Source: Thermothielavioides terrestris NRRL 8126
Taxonomy: Eukaryota; Ascomycota; Sordariomycetes; Sordariales; Chaetomiaceae
DNA: 64,000 nucleotides
NCBI RefSeq assembly: GCF_000226115.1
Contig: NC_016461.1
Location: 310,001 to 374,000, forward strand
Direction: 5' to 3'
The notes below the pieces were generated by a model. The model was not told the origin of the DNA. It did not search any database and saw only the letters and a program-made list of their open reading frames with translations. Shown piece after piece: positions 22,539 through 35,600 of this stretch. Position numbers and translations under genes: made by a program. The stretch's first letter is position 1. Each line of letters starts with the position of its first letter.

Positions 22539-23364
22539 TACCCCCCCCCTCCTGGATAGGGAGCCGGTTTAAGGTATATATAGCGTAGCGCTAGGCGTAG
22601 GTCTAGTATAGTGTAGGGTTGATTATAGTAAACGCCGGTGTCTAACCTGGTATTTAGGCGGCTCAACGCTACTACCTATAATCCTACTGCCTAGCCGTAG
22701 GTTGTTTATTTACCTCGCTTTTACAGGACGCTAATTAGCCCTTTCCTCGCCCTACGCTCTCCTCTGTAGTAGCCGTATCGTATAAGGTGTACCCGCTAAT
22801 CGGGTATAACAGACCCCCTACCCGTTGCTAATAAAACCCCTCCCCTTATATAAGCTCGCTCCCTATATTCTCTTCTCGTTTCTAGCGTATACCCTCTCTC
22901 TACTCCTACGACTTTGTCTTCCTCCTATTTATATATCGACATTTCTCTCTTTATCCTACTTCGTATACGTTCCTCGTTTATTACGCTTCTATCTTATATA
23001 TATCTTCTGCTCTTCGTATATTTTTTTTTTTTTTTCTTATCTCTTACTCGCTCTATTGAACGTTCACCTTATACATTATCGGCCTCTTCTTATATAAGCT
23101 ACACAGTCGTCCAGCGTCTATACTCCTATTGTATTGGCCCTATCGTCGTTATTATATATTTAACTATTTTACTAACTATATTTGCTATATTTCCATTTTA
23201 TACTCGACTTGTCCTATAATCCTTCCTCTTTACGTTCGCTCGGTCCCCTAGCCGCCTCCTCTATACGTATAGCTCGTATATATTCTATCTATTCGCTCTA
23301 CCCTCTATAGTAGCTTTCTATTTCCTTTATAATTCTAATACGTTCCTAAGACTTACCTACTATA

Positions 23365-24536
23365 ATGTTAGTAGTAGTCGCTTCTCTTAGAGATAGCGAC
23401 GAAGGACGTCGTCTTAGAGGGGACGACAACCAAGATCGTAATATACATTACCCTATATCAGGCCCGCTCTAGCCCTAGACTAGAAGCTAATAGCGTCTTA
23501 GATAGAACTGTAATAACTATAGCAACTCCTCTTGTTGTACTATTAATAGCTATATTATAGAGGGAGATTCTAACAATAAGGATAACGCTCTCCTAGAGGA
23601 GGAGAAAGACGTCTACCTCAATTATATTGAGTAGCTTCTTTATAGTAACTTAGTAAATTGCGTTCAAGGCTAGGGAGAAAGCTACTTAGAATACACTAAA
23701 GCCTATACTAAGTGCTATTAGGATCTAGTACTTTAAGCAATAAACGCCTCTCTATACGCTAGTCTAAAACGCTTAGTCAAGTTTTATATCGACAATTAAG
23801 CCGTCGCTAAGCCTACTTAGAAGAAGACTAAGACTAAGCTAGCCTATTGTACTATCTTAACACTATAATTTAGTACTTTTATATATAGCTTCTATAATGT
23901 GATTAGTATAGCCCTATAGTATTGGTCTCTAGCACACTCTACCTTTGTACCTAACGTACTTCTAGCCCCCCCTTTATCTCCTTCGACCCTAGGCCAACGA
24001 GGAGCCCTAGTTCTATACTAAGCTCCTTAGGACAACCTTACTATATAGCATTATAGCCACCTAGTTAAGTATATAGCATAATATTTCGATTCCTCCTAGT
24101 AAGAGAATCGGCGTATCGCGAAGGCTGTTCATACTATAGCGTAGTCTTAGGCAACCGTCCTAGAGACAAATTCACGCCTTACGGACTATATTATCGCGCT
24201 TACTACCCCCTTGCCTATCTGTACCCCTTAGGGGTCCTACCCCCGCTACTCTCCCTATATACGTTCCCCCGCCTATAACCTATACTACGGTCGACGCCCT
24301 TCCTCCCTAGTAGAGGATGTACTATATGCCCGTTAAGTACGTATATAGCCCCTGCCTTAGACCCTTTACGTCGCTACTCTACCCCTTTATATACTCGCTC
24401 TACCTATATATCTATTCAAAGATAAAGAAGAGATTGTCGACGTAGGTCCTATTATAGACCTTAAATAAGTAACGCTACTAGTGTGTCCTATTGTTTTTTC
24501 GTATATAGTTCCGTTCTATCTAGGTTTAAGAGGATA
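23365..24536 (+). pseudogene. Antisense accessory ORF of chromovirus B
   Basis: Plus-strand frame with a preserved ATG at 23365 (ATG TTA GTA GTA GTC). It runs to about 24536 with stops almost only at Gln-compatible TAG and TAA. It matches the copy A frame residue by residue over most of its length (for example NYIEQLLYSN against NYIEQLIYSN, and CYQDLVLQA in both). The total length is not a multiple of three, so one small indel is present or the end is misassigned. A ~390-residue protein with a helical centre and Pro/Tyr-rich tail is predicted, with no known domain. It lies between the chromodomain end of pol and the 3' LTR and is convergent with pol. Confidence 0.62.
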
Positions 24537-24589
24537 ATTAGACTTAGGTATATCGTAGTTTTCCTATACCTATATAGTTATATTTGTTT

Positions 24590-27500
24590 AAGTAGCTAGT
24601 CTTTATAGGGTAGTCTATATATAAATACGATGTTTCCCTTTCCTCCTCTAGTTCGATATTAGCCTATTATTGTATTGTATATCTCCCTACTCTCGTTTAA
24701 ACTTATTGAGCGTAGTAGTCTCTAGGAAGTTCTTTAAAGGCTTCTACGTTGGTTTGTTATAACCTACCTACTTGACGTATACATTCCGATTGTTCCTTCT
24801 CCTTCTTATATTTCAAGCTTTGAAGATCGCCTCTACCCTATATTCCTATTGGGGAATACCCTCCTCCGATATAACCTATATAGGGTCTAGCCTCTTATCT
24901 ATAACTTTCTACAAAGGGAGTAGGTCGGAAGCCACTTATTTAACTAAGTTAATATAGAAGGTTAGGTATAGACCACTTAGTATATTGAGCATCACCGTTA
25001 GCGAGGTCGGCACTATAACTACCTTATACTTAGCATTTAGCTAGTCGAGCTTCTTACTAGGGCGGTTCGTCTTTATATTGTATAGAGAGAACTATACCTT
25101 GTCCCTTACCTAGAACCTCTTAGCTAGGTGGCGGGAGCGGTTTATATTCGTCTACTACCGCTACTATATATATACGATAGCTACTTAGATCTACTCTATC
25201 CTCTTCTTTAGATAATAGAGGAACCTAGTAGCGCGACCTTCTAAAGATGCTATAAACGTCGTTAGGATTGTAATAAGCTATATAGGGCTTATATCGAACC
25301 TATAGAGGAGGTAGTTTAGGCTTACTCTAGTTATAGACGAGTCCCTATTGTTAAGTACGAACTAGTAGGCTAGGAGATATTTAGGCTAGTTGTACTATAT
25401 AAAGGAGATAAAGATCTAGAGGATTACCTATACCTCTTAGTTGACTTACTTTGTCCCTCTATTTGTCTAGGGATAGTAAGAAGTCGATAGGAGCTACTCT
25501 ACCCCTATCGCCTTATATAACGTAGTCTAGAACCTACTTAGCTAGTCCGACTTATAGTTAGTTATAATTTAGGTTAAAAACCTATAGAAACGCTACTATA
25601 CGTTATAGAATCAAAGGGTATACTCTTCTACTCCTATCAAATATATTGCTTCGAGCTATATATATTTGGAGAGATGGTCGGTAATTACTATAAGGTAGCT
25701 AGGCGCTCCTTCGTCTTTTATAGAGAGGTCGGTTATAAAGTTAATGGAGATCTGTTTCTAGAAGCGATTAGGGATAGGCAAGGGCTATAGAAGCCCTTGA
25801 TATAGCTGTCGAGAGATCTTACTCCGATGGCACTAATTATAGTTCCTAATGAACCGCTTTATATTGGACGATATAAGGTCCTAGTGATAATCTCTCTAGA
25901 GCATTTTAAATAGCTTATTGCGCCCTAGGTATCCTAATATAGCTGAGTTATAGATCCGTTGGATAATCGTAGTAGTTAGGGGCTCCTATATAGGGAGCTA
26001 GAGACGGCTATAGAACTAGAGTACGCCTTATATATTAAAGGAGTAGTCTACGATCTAGGTCTACGCTATATTCGCCTCCTTAGGAAACTTCTAAGCTCTA
26101 TTGTAGACGGCTTAGAGCCGATGAGTATAGTGCTTATCTCTAGCAATACCCTCGTTCTATAGGGTAGCGAGCTACTTATCCTCGAAGAGCGTTTCTCCTA
26201 TAGGTAGCCTAGCCTCCTCCTATACACTGGTCTAGTATACCTTGATTAGGGGAAGTAGCTAGGCGATACACTAGTTGTCTTTAGGCTCGTCCTACTTATA
26301 CTAGGAGAGTATATTAGGGCGTAAGGCCTAGGATCCTAGCTAGTACTTTAGCTCGAAGTTGAATAAGGAGAGTATCTCCGCCTATTTGGCCTATCGTTCG
26401 CTAATTGGATATAGCTAAGTGAAGTACTTAAGATTCTTATAGTTGATTAGGATAGTAAAGGGGGCTATTACGCTTTGAAGCTCCGTCGACTAGGCCTTAA
26501 GGTATAAGATGATAGCTAATAGCTCTTTATTGTAGATAGTGTAGTTACGTTTAATAGGGCTTAGTTTTATAGAGTAGTAGGCTATAGGGTAAAGGACCCT
26601 GTCCTCCCCCTACTAAGATAAGTATTTGCTAAGTGCTATACTAGAATAGTCCACTTCTACGATCGTCTCCCTCTTAGGATCCTACTAGGCGAGGATTAGC
26701 TTTGATATAAATGTGGCCTTAAGTATATCGAAGGCCTCCTATTCCTCTTTGCCTTAGCGGAATAGGACATTTTTATAGATAAGATGTATCAATAGGGCCG
26801 TCTTCTTAGAGAAGTTAGGGATAAAGTTGCGATAGAAGTTAACGAACCTGAGGAAGCTCTATACTCCTTGGACTCTATAGGGTACCTCCTACTCGTAGAT
26901 AGCCTTGATCTTCTTAGGGTTAGGGTAGATATAGACTCCTACCTCTACAATATACTCTAGGTATTTGACTTCCTTTACTACGAATGTATACTTCTTAAGG
27001 TCTAGGTTGAGGCCTATATCTCTTAGCCTCTAGAGGACCTTATATACCTTCTTTATATAGTCCTTCTAGCTCCTATTCGAATATACTAAAATATCATTAA
27101 GGTACATCGTTATATAGTCCTCTAGCGTTAGGCCAAAGGCGTTATTGATATATCTCTAGAACGTTATAGAAGTACCTACGAGCCTAAAGGGGTAGACTAG
27201 CTATTTGAATAGCTTAAACCTTATACGAAACGCTATAAGGTACTCGTCTCCCTTAGCTATCTAGATACGATAGAAGGTAGCTCTAACGTCTAGCTTCGTA
27301 AGCTATTTAGCCCTAGCTAGGGACTAGAGAGTCTCCTTAATTAAGGGGAGCGGGTACTAGTCCTGCTTAGTGATCTTGTTCAAGGCCTAGTAATCTATAT
27401 AGAACCTCTATCCCCCTTTTAGCTTCTTTACGAAGAGGACTAGGGTAGCCGTTAATAAAGAGCTTACCTAGATCTATCTCTTGTCCATTAGGTCTACGAC

Positions 27501-29566
27501 CTACTTCTAAATCTCTAAGAGGTAGTCCCTTGGTATATTGTATAAAGGTCCCTATAGGAGCTTAGGAGGTTTCCTATCTAGGCCTGTCTTAAGACGGATA
27601 TAATAGTCGGCCTCCCTCTAATAAGGAAGTAGGCCGTTTGCCTTTTCTTTGTCGAAGAGGTCGGCGAAGTCTCGTAGCTCCTTAGGTAGTACAATCTTTA
27701 GGTCTAGGTTGGCGTTAGGCTAGGAGATAGCTGCCCCTAGTATAGTAGTTATCTCGTGGATACTAGTGACGAAGAACGTGTCTTAGGCTCCTTTAGACTT
27801 CTTCTTTTATACTCTATAGGCTAAGCCCACGAATACTACGCCTATAATTAGGGTGGTGTTAGTTTCTTTCTATTGTAAAGAGTACTTATATACCTATAGG
27901 CCACCTTGCGAATTAACGGTAAAGACCCTATTGGCCAGGTCTAGCACAATCCTATAGTAGTTTATCTAAGGGAGCCCTAGAATAACGTTGTAGGCTAGTC
28001 TTAGGACTATATAGAATATAGTAGCACTGATCTACCTATCGATGTCTATTACGACCTAGGCGATATATATAATTTTCTTTGTAATTTATACCCCCTTGAC
28101 TATAACGCCTAGGGTATAGGGAGTCGACAAGCTTATTTACTTAATCCTTAATTGCTAATATACTCTTTTGCTAATAGCTTTATAGCTCTAATACCTACTA
28201 TCTATTTATATATTTATAAAACTAAAGGAGTTTAGGAAAATAGGGATTAGAAAAGGTAGCTTATCTATTCTCTCTCTAATCTCTATAAACTCGTTCTATA
28301 AGTAGCTAAGTCCTTTCGGCCTTTATATAAGACTTTGTATAGGGGCTACTCTTTTCCCTCCTCCTCTTTAGAGGAAGAGTCCTTCTCTACCTATTCCTTA
28401 GCCTCTAGCTTATTAATATTGACCTAAGGAGCTAGCCTCTTAGCTAAGGCGAAGGGATAGGTGGCTATAAAGTGACCCTAGCGCCTACAATGGATATAGG
28501 CTCTAGCCTATTGATATACTATATATACTTCGTCGTTTACCTACTTTGCCTATAGCGCGTTTACACCTCGCTTTCCTCTATTCCGCTACTACTTTCCTCT
28601 ATAGCCTCTATTAGCTCCCCTCTAGGTAGGGGTAGTATAGGCTACGTTGATTCCAGTTATCGGTATATCTTTGTCTATATCCTTCTCTATATCTACGTTG
28701 GGCCTAGGTCGTTTACCCTAGGACTATTGATGTCGTTCCTCTAGGCGAAGAGCCTCTAGGTCGGTAGCGATCTTATAGTACTTTATAACGGCTATAACGT
28801 AGTCGTTCTATAGAACCCTCTGTCCTACTACAATATACTTCAACTTTAGGGAGAAGCATCGTTGTAGTCTAATAAGTTGTACCTCGTCGCTCTAATTGAG
28901 TTCTCTAGCCTTCGATAGCTTCGCCTTAAAGTAAATAAAGAAAGAGGAGAACGGCTCATTGTCTCCTTAGCGGAGTATATCTAGCTCTATCAAAGCTATA
29001 ACCTACTTATAGAGGTCTATATAAACGATTACGAGGTATTCGAGGAATGCTCTTAGGTTATAATTATAGTAGGGCCCTCCTAACTTATAGAAGGCTATAA
29101 CCTTGGTCTAAACTCCTTGGCTAAAGTTCCTTTAAATGAACACCTATTAGTTATAGGGGCCTCTAATAAAGTCCTAGTCTACTACTAGGATATATACTAT
29201 TATAGCCCTCTAGGTAGCAAAGAGTTCCTTTTTACTATCGAAGGGTTGTCCTATAGGGAGGCGCTTCCGCTATGTCCTAGGAGCTGCTAGAGCTATAGCG
29301 TTAATCGTCGGAGCTAGGGCGTAGGCTATTGCAAGGGCGTTTATAGTCTGAGCTATAGCGATCTAGGCTATATAGAGTTCCTCGATAGTTACGTTCTACT
29401 ATACGATCGTTTCCTATAAGACTTAGAAGTGTTCGTAGACCTAATCTAGGTCTGAAACCTATAGGACGCCTAGGTTGTTTATAGTGGCGTTTAGTCCATT
29501 CGGTACTAACGTCGAAACGCCCAGTGTACTGCTCTCGTCCACGCCTAGAAGCAACAACTGCTCTAT
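24590..29566 (-). pseudogene. Chromovirus B gag-pol remnant
   Basis: A frame reading leftward from about 29566 (ATA for ATG, then GAG CAG TTG TTG) encodes Gag with a zinc knuckle near 28480, protease, RT (MYLNDILVYS near 27090-27120, from YLDD), RNase H, integrase and a C-terminal chromodomain-like segment near 24700-24850. The order and the chromodomain place it among chromoviruses. About 1,650 codons. The C-terminal end is approximate. Confidence 0.87.
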
Positions 29567-29573
29567 CTACTGG

Positions 29574-29585
29574 AAGGTAGTTGAA
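29574..29585 (-). other. Self-priming PBS of chromovirus B
   Basis: TTCAACTACCTT on the minus strand, one base from the 5' LTR, is fully complementary to AAGGTAGTTGAA inside the LTR (plus-strand 29636-29647). Same arrangement as in copy A; all 12 pairs survive RIP in both copies. Confidence 0.82.
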
Positions 29586-29586
29586 C

Positions 29587-29846
29587 TGTAACGTACTAGC
29601 CTTATAGCGTCTATAGATAAGCGTACAATGTTCTATTCAACTACCTTAAGGAGAGAAAAGGAGAAGTATAGGCTGTGGTTCTTATGCGTAGAGTTTTCAG
29701 GGGCTTGTGTATAGGGGGCTTAGATCGATGTTATTCTGGGCACGAGGCGGGTCCGCCTTAGGCCCGTGGCGGGCCCGTCATAGGACCGCTATGGATCCTA
29801 GGCGTAGCCCTATATACCTAGCCTGGGTATAGCCCGGTCTATAACA
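29587..29846 (-). repeat. Chromovirus B LTR (5' in element sense)
   Basis: 260 bp, TGTAACG to TATAACA, both termini canonical; TSD GTTTT follows at 29847-29851. Confidence 0.94.
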
Positions 29847-29851
29847 GTTTT

Positions 29852-30777
29852 AGAGTATAAGTTAACTATAACTATAATCTCTATAAAGAGAGCTATTTAG
29901 CTAGCGTTTAACTGAGATCGAATACTTATAAAGAGAGCTTCCTACTATTAACGGTCGTAACTAAGCTCCGTCTATAATAGGGGATTCTACTTTATATCCT
30001 CCTAGCAATAACGAATGGCTAGTAAACCAAAGTTAGTTAAACACCTATCGCTATTAGCTAATAGCTAATTTAATAAAAAGAGCCCAAAGTCGAAATATAG
30101 TTCTTCTAAGTCTAGTGGGATATCTATAATACACTTGAGGTAGTAGAGAAGATTGTTGTAAAAGGAATTGTAAAACTATAACTATAGCGCTACTAAGTCT
30201 ATAATATCGCTAGTAAGGAGGCTAATAGTAGAAAGCTTATAAAGGGTATACCCTATTTACCAACTCGTAGCCTCGTCGAAGTATATAATCTAGCTTTAGT
30301 CAAAGTCGAGTAAGCTAGCTATAACGTAAGTAGCTTAGAATATAGGATATTCATAGCTATCTATAGTCCACAAATAGGTAAACGACTAAACGCTAAGGAC
30401 TAAATAAAGAAGAAGATAAAGAAAATACCACTTACCTATAGTAAAAGAAACGTAGTATATACGCCTAATAGCAGTACTATAGACATAGAGCTTCTACTCC
30501 TATAATTGCTTATCCTAGATAAAGTACAAAGAAAAATCAATATAGAAGATATTATAAGTATTCTTATAGGCTATATTATAAGTAAAGAATACTTCTAGCT
30601 CTATAATTCTATGTTTTAACGCTTTTATAAGCTCTTTAGGAGTACTATCTACTTAGAAAAAACGTGTTGCTAATACTCTAGATGGACTAGAAGGCGATAA
30701 ATAAGGGGGAACTCGCAATAGGTATAAAATTCGAAGAGCTATACAACCGCCTCTGCTAGACTAATGTACTAACATTG
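29852..30777 (-). pseudogene. RepHel middle part (between Rep and helicase)
   Basis: This 926-bp Helitron segment lies between chromovirus B and Copia 2. Reading leftward near its right end, the minus strand gives ISLAEAVV, then LFEFYTYCEFPLIYRLLVHL, which corresponds to the conserved linker of Helitron RepHel (SEAxWRLF...VxRLxVHLPGxQ). Near its left end, SIRSQLNASQIAL corresponds to the LNxxQ motif just before the helicase Walker A. TAG stops replace Gln. Confidence 0.82.
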
Positions 30778-30959
30778 TGAGGAGAGCAGCGAAGTGGGGC
30801 TATGCAGGATGTAGAGACATGTGTATTGAGGGAGGTGCTCCTCTTATGTAGGGTGGGAGGAGCACCGAGGTCTATATACATGTGTGGGCAGAGCTGACAT
30901 ATGCCCCCTGAGCGTAGGGAGCCTAGCAAGTGGAGTCACATATATACTAGTACGCGATA
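30778..30959 (-). repeat. Copia 2 LTR (3' in element sense)
   Basis: 182 bp. Terminal CA is changed to TA; TSD CATTG precedes it. It retains more CA/TG than the right LTR in some stretches, so the two copies were hit independently. Confidence 0.93.
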
Positions 30960-30969
30960 TACCCCCTAG

Positions 30970-31600
30970 ACAGGCTTGTAAGCGGCTGTCTGTGGAATAC
31001 GTATGCTAGGCACTGACTCTAGAGCTCGCATTGCTAGGTGTATTGAACTGTAGCCTCTGGTATTGATCCTGCTATTATATATAATCGTAGCTATTGTGTA
31101 AGTGTCGCTACGCCGTTGTATAAACATTGTCTAGCTGCCTATATTGGCAAACTGCATAGTATATTATATATAGTCAGATTTAGAGGTTCCATTGTTAACA
31201 TTCAGAGGCGCTATTATTAACATTGATATAAGCGCTATTGATTGTATTATATATATTTTCTAATTGCGTTGTATAGTCTATTCCTATCCCTTATTTAGGT
31301 ATACTATTAATATATATTTTGAATTGCACTGCCTTGATTATAGGTTTATATTATACAATTGAGCGTTATAATTATTTAGGTATACACTATTGTAGCTATT
31401 GTTGCTAAACGTCTTAAATATATACCTACCATTATTATATATTGTTGTATTCGCGCTATATAGACAATACCGCAGTGCTATAGGCTAGTCGATAGCTATA
31501 GTCCTAGAAGTATATAATTATAGTAAGTACACTTTAAACCTTCTCCTAAACTCTTCCTCTATAGACTATAAGCAATAGTAGCAGTATTAGTAACAACAAC
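30970..31600. other. Copia 2 untranslated region between 3' LTR and accessory ORF
   Basis: About 630 bp inside Copia 2 with no reading frame on either strand. It would be the 3' UTR for the polyprotein and the promoter/leader region for the antisense ORF. AT-rich; it contains several TATATA stretches (31070-31320) but no defined promoter can be called. Confidence 0.4.
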
Positions 31601-31793
31601 AATATTAACAATAATAACAACAATAGCTATATTGTCCGCTATATACCTCGTTGTCCTCGAGAAGGCTCGTACCGCCAAAGTGGCTAAGAACAAGCTTGCC
31701 CCGCTCTCAGCTACCCCCTCTAAGTCTAGCGTTGGCGCTAGCAAGAAGTGAATATACCGTAGATTGCCTAGCTAGTGCGATATATATATCTAT

Positions 31794-32546
31794 ATGTCTG
31801 ACACTCATAGCAGGACCCCCGCTATGCCTAAGACCTCCTCTAAGTGTATAGCGCCCTCCTCCTTCTCCTCCTCTTCGGAGGAAGAGGAGGAGGAGGGCGC
31901 TCTTAGAGAGGTACCCTACCTCGGCTACCTTAAGTCCGCTATATACAGTAAGAGTAGTAGGGAGTACTAGGAGGCCTCTAGCAAAGCTGTCTAGTGTACG
32001 CGCTATATACGTGGCAAGAAGTGCTGCCCTATATAAGTATATTAGTATAGTTGGTAGGTGCACTATACTAATAGAGCAGTCCTAACAATATCCTCCTAGT
32101 CACTAAGCAGTTCTTAGCTATAATATAGGGGCGCTAAGCCCTTAAGCCTAATCTTATAAGTAACAACAAATAAAATAATAAAGGAAAAGTGCTATTCTAA
32201 CTATATATAGTAGGACTAGAAGAACCTATATACTACCCTACGTACCCTTCTTACTATAGAGGGTGAGGACGCTAACGTCGACGATAACGATAATAATAAC
32301 GATAACAACGAGGAGTGTACGCCTACATTTGCCAAAGGCAAGGGTAAGGGCAAGGCGAAGGTAGCTATGTCTACTAAGAAGTCTAAGAAGGCTAAGAAGG
32401 CTAAAAGGAAGAAGAGCGAGGAGGAGGACAAGGATAAGGATAAAGATAAGGCTGCTCTAGGTTTTGACCTAGATACACTAGCGTATAGTATAGCTATAGC
32501 GGTGCTTGTTGTACTTACCCCTAAGAAGAAGAAGGGCGGCAAGTAG
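31794..32546 (+). pseudogene. Antisense accessory ORF of Copia 2: acidic/basic, possible zinc finger
   Basis: Frame from ATG 31794 to TAG 32544-32546, about 250 codons, with TAG/TAA interruptions. Order of features: a Ser-rich N-terminus followed by a run of about six Glu; a Cys-containing segment QCTRYIRGKKCCP that recalls C-x2-C zinc motifs (one Cys now Tyr); an Asp/Asn-rich stretch near 32270-32310; a Gly-Lys repeat; then Lys-rich clusters (KKSKKAKKAKRKKSEEE) and a final KKKKGGK. The Lys clusters look like nuclear localisation signals, so a nuclear or chromatin-binding product is plausible but unproven. The same frame is open upstream to about 31610 with one TGA at 31749, so the true start may be further left. 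Its stop lies 125 bp from the convergent polyprotein stop at 32672. Confidence 0.62.
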
Positions 32547-32671
32547 TCTTATATTTTTGTTTATTGTTTTATAGGTATAGGCACCCCCTAGTCTGTTTTA
32601 CACTAGTATACGCTCTTGTTTTTAGTTTGTTTTTATTTATACCTTATATTCCTATTCCCCTAATCGTCTCC

Positions 32672-35600
32672 CTAAACTATATAACGTATATCCTATAGGT
32701 TGAGAAGCTCCCTAAAGTGTTTAAACTTCTAGCGAGTCAATATCTTTGTAAGCCTATCTATAGGCATCTCTATAGTTGGCAAGTATATAACCTCGAAAGA
32801 CCCCTTTATATATTCCTAACGTAGCTATATATTGTAGATGTCAATATAATATAGGCGAGTGCTAATGCGTTTGTTCTTGCTTACTACAAGGCGAATAGTC
32901 TATATATTATTATAGAATATAGTCTAAGGTATATCTAATTTAAGTTGTAAGTCGCTAAGGAAGTGTTTAAACGCTATTGTTTCCTATACTATAGTGGATA
33001 AAGCGAGGAGCTCCGCCTCTATAGACGAAGTGGTGACTATATCCTAGCGTATAGCCTTCTAATGAATGAGCCTACTAAATAGAGAGATAAGGTAGCTAAA
33101 CAACGACCTATATATATTAGGGTTATCTATATACGATATGTCCCCTACAATAAGTAGGATCTATATAGGAGTAGCATCCTATAGTATACCCCTAAACTAA
33201 ATAGCGAGGAAGTGTATACTAAAGAGGTAGGAGATTATATACTTTGCAACGTCGATATATATTCCTAAGAGGTTTATTAGAAAGTGTAAGAGCAACAAAG
33301 CTAGGAACGTGACTTCTATATATAGTACGACTATAGCGTAGAGCAATAATCCAACAAGCTCCTAATATAGTTTGATCTATGTTTAAGTAGCTATACTAGT
33401 AAACTTACGAAGCTCTATTACAGAGAGAGGGATACTTAGAAAGGTGATTTGATCTATAAGATTGAAACGCTTTGTAATCTTCTTAATATACTAGTCAAGG
33501 TAGAGCTAGATCTTACATTGTATATAGTTGTAGATTACTCTAATGCCTAGGAACTAAGCTACGTCCCCCTTCTTATATACTTTGTACTTCGCTTTCAAAG
33601 TATCGATAATCCTCTAAGCCTCTTTTATATAGTCTCTATAGTAGAAGACTAGATAGTTATCTATATAGAATAGTATAAGTATATACCGTTGGTGGTCAAA
33701 GAATAAGCATAGTTCCTTAGGCGAAGCTATAAAGCTAAGCTTCCGAAGTACGTTAGAGAACTCTTGGTACTAGAGCAATAGAGACTCTTACAAGCTGTAC
33801 AGAGCTCTCTATAGTTCTATAAGCAATCTAGGCTCTTCGAACCCTTTAGGCATCTCGTAGACAACACCCTTAGGCAGGTCGGTATTTAAGAACGCCTATA
33901 CTACGTTGAACTGCTTGACTTTAAGATTAAACTATATAGCAATAGCTATTATTGTATAGAACGAGTATACTACAAATATAGCTATATAAGTGCTTTATAG
34001 AGTAGTAAGCTTCTAAAGATCCCTATAAACGTAGATATACAACTTGTACTTCTCAAGGTTGCTATCCTAATTAAACTTATAGACAAAAACCTACTTTAGA
34101 GGCAGTAGTTTCCCCTTGAAGGTCTTATACTATATTTTACGCTATATCTTTCTATTGACGAGATTGCAAATCTCTTCCTTAGCTACTTTTATAAACTTGC
34201 GCTCTTAAAGGTAGTTGACAAGATCCTTCTAACGCTTAGGAAGCTTAGTGAGGTCGTTGAAATGTACCCTAGGCCCATTTAGCGTTGCCCTAGGATATAC
34301 GTTATAATATTAGTGGACTACCGCTATAAAAACCGTATATAGTGTACGGTATTAGATACTGTCGCCCTCTTATAGAGCATTTATAGGGTTATCTAAAAAT
34401 GTGTAGCTAAACAAATGCTATATATACTAATCTAGTACGTCGATGCCCTCCTTGTAGTATATAGGGGCTATAAAGTACACTAGACCACCGCTTCCGCCTG
34501 TACCACCGCTAGGAGACTGTCTATAGATCTATCTTAATTGACGAGTAGGTGATCTATAAGTCTTATATATATATTTACGCTTCTTCTTCGCTAGCTAGGC
34601 TATAGGTGTTCTAGAATTAGGCTAAGAACTATAGTTTAAAGCGTCTTCCTAGTCGTCTAGAGCCTCTAGCTAATCGCTAAGGCGGTCGACCTCCTCCTCG
34701 CTACTAGGAGTATCGACTATAGTAGTACTTGCCGTTGTACTACCCTAGCTAGTACTCTTAGCTATACTACTAGCGACACTACTATTAGCGTCTTCAATAA
34801 CTATATTAGGGGCCTCCAATAATATAGTTCCTACCGTTCTACTATTATTACTAGTACTATAATTAGTAGAGGGGCTACTCTCTCTAGATATATCTAGGCG
34901 TTCCTAGTATAGCTTTAGAGTTGGTTCTAGAGTATAAAGACTATTAGTAGGCTCCTTACTTAAACTCTAGCTACGATGCTTAAGTACTTCTATACCCCTT
35001 AGATAGGATAGAGAATAGGAAGGAGCTTGCCCTTTTAGTTCCTGTTTAGCTATACCCCCTAGATGTCCTAGAGAGCTAGGAACTGTTATAGGGTCTTTAT
35101 AGGCATCTATAACTCTGAATAGCACTGCCTTAGTGTCCTAAGGCTCTATAGGGAGTTCGATAAGCTTAACAACCCTTCTAGCAACTACTACTAATTAAGT
35201 ATTAAGCTACTCTTCGCCCTTTTAGTAGAATGTACGTTCGTTAAAGGTTATATTATATATTGTAATGACCTTCTTAAGTTTTAGTACCTAGATATAGTAA
35301 ATATTGGACGCCCTATATCTAATAAGATACCTAATATATACTCTAGGTTTAACCTTCCTAGTACGCCTCTTAATCCCCTTTTTACGCTCCTTTGTCAGTG
35401 AGTACACTTGGTAGCTATATATATAAATATTGCCCTAGTTTAGGTGTAGGTTAGTAGTTAGTATATACACTAGACTAGGCTAATACTAGTAGAACCAATA
35501 CTTGAACTAAGAGTTGAGTACCTTATTTAGCGAGCAATAGTTATAAGTACAACTTAGGCTAATACTATATAAGTATATAGCTATAACTATCGATTTTAGC

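Larger units (their letters stand above)
22279..29846 (-). mobile_element. Chromovirus B (same family as A), RIP-inactivated
   Basis: 7,568 bp with 260-bp LTRs at 22279-22538 and 29587-29846 and TSD GTTTT (22274-22278, 29847-29851). It lacks the TRIM and the solo LTR and gives the clean structure of the family. The interior aligns with A along its whole length but with a different set of RIP changes, and B keeps somewhat more CG. It interrupts the Helitron helicase just upstream of Walker A; the two halves rejoin in frame when B and one GTTTT are removed. Confidence 0.94.

Noticed and set aside
22825..23219. Plus-strand frames rich in Leu/Tyr/Phe before the chromovirus antisense ORF
   Set aside because: Composition follows the pyrimidine-rich RIPped DNA; copy A has a different frame open here, so no coding conservation.
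10410..29846. Four 260-bp repeats as one segmental duplication
   Set aside because: They resolve as two LTR pairs, each with its own target-site duplication, so two independent insertions explain them.
32216..32542. Minus-strand frame with Leu/Ser repeats
   Set aside because: It is the shadow of the Lys-rich plus-strand accessory ORF of Copia 2.
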